Source: Rhodococcoides kyotonense
Lineage (GTDB): Bacteria > Actinomycetota > Actinomycetes > Mycobacteriales > Mycobacteriaceae
Length of the DNA: 64,000 nucleotides
Assembly (NCBI RefSeq): GCF_001645385.1
Contig: NZ_LVHI01000017.1
Location: 16,714-80,713, forward strand
Reading direction: 5' to 3'
Shown: piece after piece, positions 51,172 to 59,739 of the stretch
How the letters are laid out: each line of letters starts with the position of its first letter
How positions within the stretch are numbered: the first letter of the stretch is position 1
Made by a program: the position numbers and the translations under genes
The notes under the pieces: generated by a model
Databases searched by the model: none
The model's input: the letters and a program-made list of their open reading frames with translations, nothing else
What the model was told of the DNA's origin: nothing

Positions 51172-52338
51172 ATGCGTTATGACTACCTCATCGTCGGGGG
51201 CGGTATGGTCGCCGACAACGCAGCACGCGGTATTCGTGAGAAGGACAGTTCCGGATCCATCGGGATTCTGAGCGCCGATACCGACGATCCGTACACCCGC
51301 CCCGCGCTGTCCAAGAAGTTGTGGACGGACAAGGATTTCGGGCGCGATCAGGTTCCGCTGAACACGGTGGCCGACACCGGCGCGGAGATCCACAAGTCGA
51401 CGCGTGCCACGGCGGTCGATCGCGAAAATCGTTCCGTCACAACCGACTCCGGCGAAACGTACGAATACGGCACCCTGCTGTTCGCAACCGGAGCGTCGCC
51501 CGTGCAGTTGGAACTGGCGCCCAGTCCACGCGTCATCTATTTCCGAACCTATGCGGATTACCGTGCGCTACGCGAACTGTCGAAGACCGCGTCGCACATC
51601 GCCGTCGTCGGTGGCGGCTACATCGGTACCGAAATCGCGTCGGCACTGTCGCTGAACGGAGTGAAGGTCACCCTCGTCACCTCCGACGACGTGCTCGGCG
51701 GGCACATGTTTCCCGAAGTCCTCGCGGCCTCGTTCGACGAAGGTTTCACCGAACACGGCGTCACCGTCCGGCGCTCGGTCAAGGTCGAATCCGGAGCCGA
51801 GGCGTCGGCACGCGTCCAGTTACAACTCGACGACGGGTCGAGTGTCGAAGCCGATGGCGTCGTGTTCGGACTCGGTGTGCGCCCGAACGTCGAACTGGCC
51901 GAGGCCGCGGGCCTCGAGGTCGACAACGGAATCATCGTCGACGAATACCTCCGCACCGGCGATCCCCACGTGTACGCGGCAGGCGACGTCGCCAACTACC
52001 CGGACGCCATCCTCGGGCGTCGTCGGATCGAGCACGTCGACAACGCCAACGAGATGGGCAAGGCCGTCGGACGACTCATGGCCGGTGGCACGGACCCCTA
52101 CACGTACACGCCGTACTTCTATTCCGATGTCTACGACGACGGCTATCAGGCCGTCGGAACCGTCAGCACGTCGCTGAAGACGGTGGAGGACTGGAAGACC
52201 AAGCCCAAGGAGGGCGTCGTCTACTACGTCGACGACGACGGCGTGGTCAACGGCGTCCTGATGTGGAACGTCTGGGAGGGGCTCGACGAGGCGAAACAGC
52301 TCATCGCCGACGGCGCGAAGCCCCCGTCCGGCAACTAG
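51172..52338 (+). CDS. Pyridine nucleotide-disulfide-type FAD oxidoreductase (AIF/rubredoxin-reductase-like)
   Basis: 388 aa. FAD motif DYLIVGGGMVADNAARGIRE; NAD motif IAVVGGGYIGTEIASALSLNG; second FAD motif VDEYLRTGDPHVYAAGDVAN. PYTRPALSKKLW near residue 40 is typical of ferredoxin/rubredoxin reductases and of apoptosis-inducing-factor-like proteins. There is no redox-active CxxxxC pair. A distinctive ~70-residue C-terminal domain (PYTYTPYFYSDVYDDGYQAV, KTKPKEGVVYYVDDDGVVNG) resembles the AIF C-terminal domain. The electron partner is unknown. The ATG has AAGGAG seven bases upstream. It appears to be a separate transcript. Confidence 0.88.
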   Translation: MRYDYLIVGGGMVADNAARGIREKDSSGSIGILSADTDDPYTRPALSKKLWTDKDFGRDQVPLNTVADTGAEIHKSTRATAVDRENRSVTTDSGETYEYGTLLFATGASPVQLELAPSPRVIYFRTYADYRALRELSKTASHIAVVGGGYIGTEIASALSLNGVKVTLVTSDDVLGGHMFPEVLAASFDEGFTEHGVTVRRSVKVESGAEASARVQLQLDDGSSVEADGVVFGLGVRPNVELAEAAGLEVDNGIIVDEYLRTGDPHVYAAGDVANYPDAILGRRRIEHVDNANEMGKAVGRLMAGGTDPYTYTPYFYSDVYDDGYQAVGTVSTSLKTVEDWKTKPKEGVVYYVDDDGVVNGVLMWNVWEGLDEAKQLIADGAKPPSGN

Positions 52339-52408
52339 GCTCCGTTCGCGGCACGCGGCGCACGAATCTGGGACAGTGGACAGGGTCCAGGAGACCCAGG
52401 AGCCGAAC

Positions 52409-53503
52409 ATGACCGAACATCCCGCGCTCGGAAGCGACCGAGAGCGCGTCGAAGAGCAGGTACGACGGTGGTGCGACGACGCGCGCCTCGACGGGCGGCG
52501 CCCACCACTGTCCGACGCCGCGGCCGTCGCCATCGCCGCGGGCAGGCTGGACGAACCGACGCGGACGATTCTCGCGGCACGACGCCGCGCGGGAAGGACA
52601 CTCCCGTCGATCGGTGGGTTCGCTGCGATTCGGGTGCTCGCCGACGAGCGTGAGCGGTGGCTCGCCAAGGACACCCGGAACAAGCCCGGGTCGGCGATCG
52701 TCTACCGCATGCGGGCAGCCGAGCTGGGTAAACGGCTCGACCATCTCCGTACCACCGTCGTGATGTCCAACAAGCACTACGCGAACGGTGTCCGTGCCGT
52801 CCGACGCGAACGCCGCGACGGACTGCATCTGGACCTCGACCAACGGGATGCCTTGTTCGATGCACTGCGTCACACGCCGGTCCCCAAGGCGGAGGCAGGA
52901 ACGGTCGTCGAACGCGCGGGGTTCTCTGCACTCGACTCCGCCGCCGACAAGGTGGTGGACGCGTCGAGGAACACTCGGTTCCGTGAACTCGGCGACCGTG
53001 CGTCCAGCTTGATCACGCAGTTCACCGATCGGCGCGACGACGTGTTCGACGACAGGTACGAGACGCTGCTCTTCCTCGCGGGCTCGTCGTACGACCGCGT
53101 GCAGGCGTCGCCTGCGTGGCGTTCGGAACATTTCGTGGTGCAGCGCACGCAACTCGATCTCGCGGACGAGCTGACCCAGGTTGCCGTCGACGCGAACGCG
53201 CTGCGCGAGATCTCCTCGGAACTCGAAGGCGTCGCCACGATGATGTTCGACGACGTCACGCGCGACCAGGTGGCGACGCGTCGCACCGCGTTGGACGCCG
53301 TGTGGAGGCAGTTGATCGATCGTGTCGCGGCGCTCGTTCGGGTCGCGGACCTGGTGACCCGTGCCGAGGGGGAGGTACGCACGATGGACGTCGTGCAGAA
53401 GGCACGCAGTCTCGACGACCGCATCGACGCACTCATCGCGCGTGCGGGCAATCGCGAATTATCCGCGGACAACACGCATTTCGTGGGCGATCAGCTGCGG
53501 TGA
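52409..53503 (+). CDS. Hypothetical helical protein
   Basis: 364 aa from the ATG at 52409, with CAGGAG nine bases upstream; an alternative start at 52376 lacks this. The whole sequence reads as long amphipathic helices rich in Arg, Asp and Glu (RERVEEQVRRWCDDARLDGR, LDYRMRAAEL-type, LADELTQVAVDANALREISS). No signal peptide, membrane segment or known motif is visible. It might be a coiled-coil or structural protein. I do not recognise the family. It is followed immediately by a perfect hairpin. Confidence 0.65.
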   Translation: MTEHPALGSDRERVEEQVRRWCDDARLDGRRPPLSDAAAVAIAAGRLDEPTRTILAARRRAGRTLPSIGGFAAIRVLADERERWLAKDTRNKPGSAIVYRMRAAELGKRLDHLRTTVVMSNKHYANGVRAVRRERRDGLHLDLDQRDALFDALRHTPVPKAEAGTVVERAGFSALDSAADKVVDASRNTRFRELGDRASSLITQFTDRRDDVFDDRYETLLFLAGSSYDRVQASPAWRSEHFVVQRTQLDLADELTQVAVDANALREISSELEGVATMMFDDVTRDQVATRRTALDAVWRQLIDRVAALVRVADLVTRAEGEVRTMDVVQKARSLDDRIDALIARAGNRELSADNTHFVGDQLR

Positions 53504-53504
53504 C

Positions 53505-53550
53505 CATGTGCGCGAAAATACATAGCGGGCTATGTATTTTCGCGCACATG
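53505..53550. terminator. Perfect 22-bp stem hairpin between convergent genes (family member e)
   Basis: Arms 53505-53526 and 53529-53550 are exact complements around GG; the arm contains GTGCGCGAAAATACATAGC. It begins 2 bp after the stop of the plus-strand gene and ends 11 bp before the stop of the minus-strand permease gene, so it can terminate both. Confidence 0.8.
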
Positions 53551-53560
53551 ACTGCCGGCC

Positions 53561-55000
53561 CTAGGCGACGATCGCGAACAGCACCGCTGCCACCGCGAAG
53601 CTGACCACGGACAGGATCGTCTCGAGCACCGTCCATGTCTGCAGCGTCTGCTTCACCGTCATGTTGAAGAACTTCGCGATGATCCAGAAACCGCCGTCGT
53701 TGACGTGGCTCAGGATGATCGATCCCGCCGCGATGGACATCGCGACCAGTGCCGTGGCCATCGGCGAGTAGTTCTGTGCCGCGACGAGCGGTCCGACGAT
53801 GCCGCCGGTCGTCACGATCGCGACCGTCGCGGAACCCTGCGCGATGCGCAACGCGCAGCTGATGACGTAGGCCAGGACGATGATCGGGAGTCCCGCTGCG
53901 GACATCGCGTCGGCGAGCGCGGTGCCGATGCCGGTTGCGGAGATGACCTTGCCGAAGAACGCGCCTGCGCCGACGACGAGAAGCAGCATGCCGACGGGCC
54001 GCAGCGATTCGCCGGTCAGTGTGCTCAGTTCCTGGACTGTGGACCCACGCCTGATGCCGAGCACGTAGAACGCGATCAGGACGGCGATCAACAGTGCGAC
54101 GGCAGGCGTGCCGAGGAACGTGAGAACCTCGAGCAGATTGCCCGGCTCGAGCAAGATGCTGCCGAACGTCGCTCCCAGGATGAGCACGAGCGGCACCGCG
54201 ATGATGGCCCCGATGACGGCGACGGACGGGGGAGTGGTCACGACGGGACGCTTCGTGGTGACCGACGTGCCGCCGCCCGCGCTGTCGCCGTTCTCGTCGG
54301 CCTCGTTGATGAAGTCCTCGGGCACGTCGACGATGACGCGCTTGCCGATCCAACTACCCCACGCCAGACCTGCGGCGAGGAATCCGGGTATACCGCACAC
54401 GAATCCCATCAGGATCAGCCAGCCGAGGTTGACCTCCAGCAGACCACCGAGCGCAACGGGTCCCGGGTGCGGGGGCAGGAACGCGTGCGTCATCGACAGG
54501 CCGGCAAGCATCGGCAGGGCATACAGCACCAACGACTTTCCGCCTTGGCGCGCGGCCACGTAGACGAGCGGGGCGAGAACGAAGATGCCGATGTCGAAGA
54601 AGACGGGGATGCCGAAGATCAGGCCGAGCAGACCCATCGCGACAGGTGCACCACGCTCACCGAAGATGCCGAGAAGTTTCGACGTCAACGCCTGTGCGCC
54701 GCCGGATCTTTCGAGGATTGCGCCGAGCACGGTACCGAGTCCGATGATGACGGCGATGTGCCCGAGGATCCCTCCGAATCCTGTTTCCAGCAGGGACTCG
54801 TTGCTCTTGATCGCCGTGCCGACGATCTCCGAAACAGGTAGGCCCGCTGCAAGAGCCAGGCCGAGACCCACGATCAGCAGCGCGACGAACGGTTCGAGTT
54901 TGACCTTGATGATGACGACGAGAAGCACTGCGATGGCGACGCCACACAGTACGAGAAGGCCAGGTGTCGACGTCCTGAGCCAATCGACGACGCTACTCAT
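53561..55000 (-). CDS. Gluconate:H+ symporter family permease (GntP)
   Basis: 479 aa from the ATG at 55000. It has about 12-14 hydrophobic segments with GntP hallmarks: LEPFVALLIVGLGLALAAGL, GFGGILGHIAVIIGLGTVLG, FDIGIFVLAPLVYVAA, THAFLPPHPGPVALGGLLEV and IAQGSATVAIVTTGGIVGPL. A longer upstream frame through the 33-bp tandem repeat is not convincing. GntP carriers import aldonates with protons. As the last gene of the minus-strand operon KdgA-deacetylase-PLP lyase, it probably imports an N-acetylated or free amino-aldonate such as glucosaminate. Confidence 0.92.
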   Translation of the reverse strand: MSSVVDWLRTSTPGLLVLCGVAIAVLLVVIIKVKLEPFVALLIVGLGLALAAGLPVSEIVGTAIKSNESLLETGFGGILGHIAVIIGLGTVLGAILERSGGAQALTSKLLGIFGERGAPVAMGLLGLIFGIPVFFDIGIFVLAPLVYVAARQGGKSLVLYALPMLAGLSMTHAFLPPHPGPVALGGLLEVNLGWLILMGFVCGIPGFLAAGLAWGSWIGKRVIVDVPEDFINEADENGDSAGGGTSVTTKRPVVTTPPSVAVIGAIIAVPLVLILGATFGSILLEPGNLLEVLTFLGTPAVALLIAVLIAFYVLGIRRGSTVQELSTLTGESLRPVGMLLLVVGAGAFFGKVISATGIGTALADAMSAAGLPIIVLAYVISCALRIAQGSATVAIVTTGGIVGPLVAAQNYSPMATALVAMSIAAGSIILSHVNDGGFWIIAKFFNMTVKQTLQTWTVLETILSVVSFAVAAVLFAIVA

Positions 55001-55017
55001 GGGGTGCCTTTCGATAG

Positions 55018-55089
55018 CGGGAGTGGAGCCTGCGGAACGACCCGGGTGGGCGGGAGTGGAGCCTGCGGAACGACCCGGGTGGGCGGGAG
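55018..55089. repeat. 2.2 copies of a 33-bp tandem repeat
   Basis: Units 55018-55050 and 55051-55083 are identical, followed by six bases of a third (55084-55089). Each contains GTGGAGCCTGCGGAACGACC. The period is 11 codons. It lies in the 109-bp gap between the gntP start and the aldolase stop, so it alters the leader of gntP. Confidence 0.9.
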
Positions 55090-55109
55090 ATGAAGCGGAG
55101 AGGTGGGGT

Positions 55110-55733
55110 TCATTGCTGGGGACCGAGAGATTCGACGAATGTTCGTGCACGTGAGGCGATGTCGTCCCAATTGCTCGCCGCGACGCTGGCAGGGGGGACG
55201 ACGTCGGTGCCCGCGGTCACCGCGACGGCACCGTGCTTCAGGAACTCGGCCGCGTTGGACGCGTTGACGCCCCCGGACGGCACGAGTCGGGCGTCCGGAA
55301 GTGGGCCGAGAAGGTCCTTGAAGTGCGCAGGCCCGAGTGCACGGGCGGGAAATATCTTGACTGCTGCTGCGCCGAGGTCGATCGCGTTCATGACCTCGGT
55401 CGGAGTCAACGCACCCATCATGACCGGAATATTCTGTGTTGCAGCCACTTCGGCCACTTCCGGGCGCAACCCGGGAGTGACGAGGAATTGCGCACCGGCG
55501 TCGATCGCCGATCGCGCCTGCTCGCCCGTCAGGACGGTACCCGCACCGATGACGGCGCCGGCGTCGGCTGCGTCCCGAAGCAGCTGCAGAACCCCCGGCG
55601 TCGTGAACGTGAGTTCGACGGCACGTATCCCGCCGCGCGCCACCGCGTCGGCCAGAGCTGCGGGGTCGGAGATCGACGGGGCTCGCACGACGGCGAGTGC
55701 ACGGTCGTCGAGAATGGTCTGTAGTGCGTTCAT
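55110..55733 (-). CDS. eda: KDPG/KHG aldolase (Eda-like)
   Basis: 207 aa from the ATG at 55733, which overlaps the deacetylase stop (ATGA). Class I KDPG aldolase features: catalytic Glu in VELTFTTPGVLQLL, IGAGTVLTGEQA, Schiff-base Lys in GAAAVKIFPARALG, and phosphate-binding LVPSGGVNASNAAEFL. It splits 2-keto-3-deoxy-6-phosphogluconate into pyruvate and glyceraldehyde 3-phosphate. The partner KDG kinase is encoded divergently at 58732, making a complete KDG branch. Confidence 0.93.
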   Translation of the reverse strand: MNALQTILDDRALAVVRAPSISDPAALADAVARGGIRAVELTFTTPGVLQLLRDAADAGAVIGAGTVLTGEQARSAIDAGAQFLVTPGLRPEVAEVAATQNIPVMMGALTPTEVMNAIDLGAAAVKIFPARALGPAHFKDLLGPLPDARLVPSGGVNASNAAEFLKHGAVAVTAGTDVVPPASVAASNWDDIASRARTFVESLGPQQ

Positions 55734-57325
55734 GTCATCCGTCTCAGTGAATGACCGGCCAGGTTGCCGGTCGGTTGTCCGTCGTCGATTGCGAGTGCGC
55801 CGTTGACGATCACATGGCTGATCCCCACGGCCTGTTGTTTCGGCTTCTCGAAGGTAGCTGTGTCGGAAACCGTTGCGGGATCGAACAATACGAGGTCTGC
55901 GGCGTTGCCCTCGGCAATGGTGCCGCGATCGCTCAAACCGAGACGTCCGGCGGGCCGGCCCGTCAGATGGTTGATGCAGTCTTCGAGTCCGAGGAGTCGT
56001 TCTTCCCTGACATAGTGTCCGAGGTACCGCGGAAACGTGCCCCACGCGCGAGGGTGGGGGCGTTCTCCGACGAGGATCGCGTCGCTGCCACCCATGTGGT
56101 GCGGGTGCGCCATGATGGCACGAACGTTGTCCTCGTGGCCGACGTGCTGCAGGATGGTCGTCGCAAGTTGGTCCTTCTGCAGGATGTCGAAGAAGACGTC
56201 GACGGGGGCTTCGCCACGGTCGGCTGCGATGTCAATCATCGTCCGTCCGACGTAGCGGTCGAGTTCCGGATTCGCGACGCCGCTGAGTTGGATCGTCTCC
56301 CATTCGACCGTGACCCCATGGCACCCGTCCGAGCCGTTGACGTCGACGTCTTCGGCGATGCGGGCGCGCATCTCCGGGTCGTCCATCCGGGCCAACGCCT
56401 GGTCCGGCCCTCCCGACATCGCCCAACTCGGCAGGAGCGCCGACAGAGTGGTCGCACCGGGAAGATACGGATACGTGTCCAGGGTGACGTCGCACCCGTC
56501 GGCGATGGCAGCGTCGACCATGGCCAGAAATTCACCTGCCCGACCGCGGTTCACCCCGAAGTTCATGGTGGCGTGGGTCAGGTGCAGGGCGCATCCCGTC
56601 TCGCGGGCGAGATCGAGCATCTCCTTGTAGGCCTCGAGCGCACCGGCACCGTACGACCGGGTGTGTGGTGCGTAGAAGCCGCCGAACTCCGCGACCACTT
56701 CACACAGCGCACGAAGCTCGCTCGTGTCCGCGTACATACCGGGGGTGTAGGTCAACCCACTCGACATTCCGACGGCACCCTCGGCCAACCCTTGCGCGAG
56801 AAGCTCTCGCATGTGGGCTGTTTCGCGTGCGGTCGCGGGTCGCTGATCGCCGCCGACGGCAAGGTATCGCAGCGTTCCCTGCGGAACGAGGTACGCCGCA
56901 TTCGGGGTGATGCCTCGGTCGAGACGCGCCAGATATTCGGCGACGGACCGCCACGAGAAATCGAGGTCCGACGGGTTTCCGTTCCACCCTGCGATCTGTC
57001 GACGAACGATGTCGAGTGTCGCGTCGTCGATGGGTGCGTACGCAATTCCGTCCTGGCCGATGACTTCGGTCGTGACGCCCTGGCTGATCTTGGGGAAGTG
57101 ACCGGGATCGGTCAGCAGCCCGAGATCGGAGTGCGCGTGCATGTCGATGAACCCGGGCGACAGGACGTGTCCCGGAGGCACGTCGATGATGCGATCCGCC
57201 CCGTCCAGAAGTCCTGGAGCGGTGACGGATTCGATCCGTCCGTTCTTCACGAGCACGTCGCGCCGGGTACGCGGGGCACCGGTTCCGTCGACGACGTCCG
57301 CACCGCGAATGAGTAATTCGGTCAT
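55730..57325 (-). CDS. D-aminoacylase-family amidohydrolase (candidate N-acetyl-aldosaminate deacetylase)
   Basis: 531 aa from the ATG at 57325. Amidohydrolase/D-aminoacylase layout: ELLIRGADVVDGTGAPRTRR at the start, metal ligands in SPGFIDMHAHSDLGLL, and GVTTEVIGQDGIAYAP where the classic D-aminoacylase has GNCG, so the metal-binding Cys is an Asp. Later HTRSYG, LHLTHATMN and DAILVGERPHPRAWGTFPRY carry the remaining His/Asp residues, and GRLGLSDRGTIAEGNAADLV closes. The family removes N-acyl groups from D-amino acids. With KDG kinase, KDPG aldolase, a gluconate permease and a PLP deaminating lyase alongside, N-acetylglucosaminate is the best-fitting substrate. Confidence 0.88.
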   Translation of the reverse strand: MTELLIRGADVVDGTGAPRTRRDVLVKNGRIESVTAPGLLDGADRIIDVPPGHVLSPGFIDMHAHSDLGLLTDPGHFPKISQGVTTEVIGQDGIAYAPIDDATLDIVRRQIAGWNGNPSDLDFSWRSVAEYLARLDRGITPNAAYLVPQGTLRYLAVGGDQRPATARETAHMRELLAQGLAEGAVGMSSGLTYTPGMYADTSELRALCEVVAEFGGFYAPHTRSYGAGALEAYKEMLDLARETGCALHLTHATMNFGVNRGRAGEFLAMVDAAIADGCDVTLDTYPYLPGATTLSALLPSWAMSGGPDQALARMDDPEMRARIAEDVDVNGSDGCHGVTVEWETIQLSGVANPELDRYVGRTMIDIAADRGEAPVDVFFDILQKDQLATTILQHVGHEDNVRAIMAHPHHMGGSDAILVGERPHPRAWGTFPRYLGHYVREERLLGLEDCINHLTGRPAGRLGLSDRGTIAEGNAADLVLFDPATVSDTATFEKPKQQAVGISHVIVNGALAIDDGQPTGNLAGHSLRRMT

Positions 57326-57333
57326 GGTCGGTC

Positions 57334-58605
57334 CTAGAAGAAGGTGTGGACGAGGTCGACGACGCGAGGGTCCTCGGCATCGGCGTCGTCGATCACAGGA
57401 ATAAGCCGCCATTTGTCGAATGCCGTACAGGGATGCGAGAGACCCAGTCGTACAACGGATCCGATCGGTGCAGCTGCGTCGTCGTCGGGGAAGCGGAGGA
57501 ATGCGTGCTGATCGTTGAGGGCGGTGACCTCGGCCGCATCGATCGACTGAGGCGTCGGAAGGCCCTCGTCGAACGGCAGGTCTCGCTTACCCGCGTCGAG
57601 CAGCGCCAGACCGGGCTCCGGCCGCGAGACGACGCGGGCCCACCCGTGCATCGCCGACGTCAGCGCATCGTCGGAGCGGGCAGGGATCATCGGCGAAATC
57701 TGCGAGTAGAAACCGTCGTCGTGGATGATGTACGCCCCGGAACGGAGAACGACCGACGTCGGAACGCCTCGCGCACCGTCCTCGTCCGCGAACGACGCCA
57801 GCCGCTCGACCACGAGATCCTGATACGCGCTGCCGCCTGCAGTGATAACCGCGGTGCCGGAGTAGAGGCCGGCAGCGTCGAGTTCGCGGTGCAGCGCGCC
57901 GACGGCGTCGAGATACGTTCGAACCGCATCTAGGCCGCTGTCCGATCGGTCGTGGCTCAGAGCCCCCTCGTATCCGCCGACGCCGACGAGGTTCAGTCGT
58001 GGAGAGTCGGCGACAGCTTTCGCGACGGACCGCGCCTCCTCGATGGTGCGCGCGCCGGTACGGCCGTGTTCACCACCGAGTTCGACGACGATGTCGACGG
58101 GTCGCGTGCCCGTGGCGTTGTCCAGGATGCGGTTCATGGCGCGAACCGTGTCGAGGCCGTCTGCCCAGCAGACGAATTCGAATTCCGGGTGCTCGTCGAG
58201 TTCGCGCGCGAGCCACGTCAGGCCGACTGGGTCGACGAGGGCGTTGGCCAGCATGATCCGGTCCACACCGAAACTGCGTGCGGTCTGAACCTGCCAGATG
58301 GTTGCGAGTGTGATGGCCCAGGCGCCGGATTCGAGCTGACGTCTCCACAGGGTCGGCGCCATCGTCGTCTTGCCGTGCGGGGCGAGCTTAACGCCGGATT
58401 TCTCGGCCCACGTCGCCATGACGTCGACGTTGTGCTGCAGTCGGCCGTCGTCCAGCGTGAGCAGCGGGGTCTGGAACTGGCTGAGAGTCGGTCGCGTCGC
58501 GAGGAATTCGCGGATTCCCAGTCCCCACGCCTGCGGGGGAACAGATTTGTGTTCGGGTCCGAGCACTCGCGACGCAAGGGCGTCGACGACATTCGAGTCG
58601 ATCAA
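57334..58605 (-). CDS. DSD1/D-threonine aldolase-fold PLP enzyme (candidate D-glucosaminate dehydratase)
   Basis: 423 aa. The alanine-racemase-like N-terminal barrel has the PLP lysine in VKLAPHGKTTMAPTLWRRQL. GVGGYEGALSH and GTAVITAGGSAYQDLV contribute PLP phosphate contacts. In the C-terminal domain HPCTAFDKWRLIPV supplies the His-x-Cys pair that binds zinc in eukaryotic-type D-serine dehydratase. Family members deaminate D-serine or D-threonine, cleave beta-hydroxy-D-amino acids, or dehydrate D-glucosaminate. The last would yield KDG, exactly the substrate of the divergent kinase. It is the first gene of the minus-strand operon, 8 bp before the deacetylase gene. Confidence 0.9.
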   Translation of the reverse strand: MIDSNVVDALASRVLGPEHKSVPPQAWGLGIREFLATRPTLSQFQTPLLTLDDGRLQHNVDVMATWAEKSGVKLAPHGKTTMAPTLWRRQLESGAWAITLATIWQVQTARSFGVDRIMLANALVDPVGLTWLARELDEHPEFEFVCWADGLDTVRAMNRILDNATGTRPVDIVVELGGEHGRTGARTIEEARSVAKAVADSPRLNLVGVGGYEGALSHDRSDSGLDAVRTYLDAVGALHRELDAAGLYSGTAVITAGGSAYQDLVVERLASFADEDGARGVPTSVVLRSGAYIIHDDGFYSQISPMIPARSDDALTSAMHGWARVVSRPEPGLALLDAGKRDLPFDEGLPTPQSIDAAEVTALNDQHAFLRFPDDDAAAPIGSVVRLGLSHPCTAFDKWRLIPVIDDADAEDPRVVDLVHTFF

Positions 58606-58643
58606 GACAAGACCTCCAGGCCTGACTTCGCTATGCGTTGCGT

Positions 58644-58669
58644 ATTTTGCAACGCAAGTTGCGCAAAAT
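58644..58669. promoter_or_regulatory. Operator-like inverted repeat between the two arms of the KDG cluster
   Basis: ATTTTGC (58644-58650) and GCAAAAT (58663-58669) flank an inner GCAAC-gcaa-GTTGC dyad. It lies midway in the 126-bp gap between the divergent PLP-enzyme and KDG-kinase genes, a natural place for the IclR regulator encoded in the plus arm to act on both. Confidence 0.5.
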
Positions 58670-58731
58670 GTTTGTGCTCAGTAGTGTGCAACGAACTGGG
58701 GGAAAGTCGCAAGCATTCGAAGGAGATCGAT

Positions 58732-59739
58732 GTGACGTCGCCGCGAGCGATCTGCGTCGGCGAGGGGTTGGTGGTCCTCGTTGCGGAACCGGGCCCATTG
58801 GAGAATTCCGAAACGTTCACCAGGTCGGCCGGTGGTGCGGAAGCCAACGTGGCGAGAGTGCTCGCTCAGTTGGGCGTGTCGTCCTCGTGGATCTCGAGAG
58901 TGGGCAACGACGGCTTCGGTCGTTACCTGTTGACGCAGCTCGTCGACGCCGGCGTCGATGTTTCCGCTGTCGTCCTCGACGAGACCCGACCGACCGGCAT
59001 GTACGTCAAGCAGCGCGGCGGTGGAACGGGGTCCGAATGGGATCTGCCCGACGGGGACAGTCGGATGACGTATTTCCGGACCGGCTCCGCTGCAAGTGCG
59101 TTGTCGCCCCGCGACATCGGCGGGGGAGCTGCTGCGGATGCGATCGGGTCGGCCGAAATCGTGCATTTCTCGGGCATCACGGTCGCGTTGTCCGAGTCGG
59201 CCGAACGGATGACACGCGCGTTGATCGCCGGTGACGGTCTCGTCAGCTTCGATCTCAATTACCGGCCCGCGTTGTGGGCCAACAGGATCGACGACGCATC
59301 GCGAGTTCTCGCCGACCATGTGCGTGGCAGCGACGTCGTCCTGATGGGAGCCGATGAGGCGGGCGTGGTCTTCGGTCTCGACGATCCGGCCGCGCTGCGC
59401 GCCGAGTTTCCCGAACCGCGACATCTCGTGATCAAGAACGACGCGCATGTCGTGACGGCGTTCGACGGCGACGAGCGTGTCGACGTTCCCGCCCTCCGGC
59501 TCGATGTGGTGGAGAAGATCGGTGCGGGCGACGCCTTTGCCGGCGGATTCCTCGGTGGCTTGCTGAACGGGGTGTCGGCGGAAGGGCGAGTCCGCCTCGG
59601 GCATCTGTGCGCGGCGGGTGCGCTCACGGCTCGGGGTGACGTGGCGACGATTCTCGCCGGGCCCAGTCTCGATGCAGCAATCGGTCTGTCGGCCGACGAA
59701 TGGACGCGAATTCACTACGGGGAGTTGGTGAGTGTATGA
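58732..59739 (+). CDS. kdgK: PfkB-family 2-keto-3-deoxygluconate kinase
   Basis: 335 aa from the GTG at 58732, with AAGGAG six bases upstream; a longer upstream frame runs antisense through the PLP-enzyme gene. It shows the PfkB signatures GGAEANVARVLAQLGVSSSW, FDLNYRPALWANRI and VEKIGAGDAFAGGFLGGLL, the last containing the catalytic Asp. The GxxxYxK-type loop TGMYVKQRGGG and NDGFGRYL fit KDG kinases. It converts KDG to KDPG for the divergently encoded aldolase. Its stop overlaps the IclR start (ATGA). Confidence 0.92.
   Translation: MTSPRAICVGEGLVVLVAEPGPLENSETFTRSAGGAEANVARVLAQLGVSSSWISRVGNDGFGRYLLTQLVDAGVDVSAVVLDETRPTGMYVKQRGGGTGSEWDLPDGDSRMTYFRTGSAASALSPRDIGGGAAADAIGSAEIVHFSGITVALSESAERMTRALIAGDGLVSFDLNYRPALWANRIDDASRVLADHVRGSDVVLMGADEAGVVFGLDDPAALRAEFPEPRHLVIKNDAHVVTAFDGDERVDVPALRLDVVEKIGAGDAFAGGFLGGLLNGVSAEGRVRLGHLCAAGALTARGDVATILAGPSLDAAIGLSADEWTRIHYGELVSV

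Noticed and set aside
55018..55089. Tandem repeat considered as a CRISPR remnant
   Set aside because: There are no spacers between the units and no cas genes.
55001..55150. N-terminal extension of the GntP frame encoding a repeated AHPGRSAGSTP peptide
   Set aside because: It is an accident of the 33-bp tandem repeat and runs into the aldolase gene; the internal ATG opens a normal GntP protein.
57952..58731. N-terminal extension of the KDG kinase frame by 260 codons
   Set aside because: The extension is antisense to the PLP-enzyme gene; a GTG with AAGGAG at the correct distance and a normal PfkB length fix the start at 58732.
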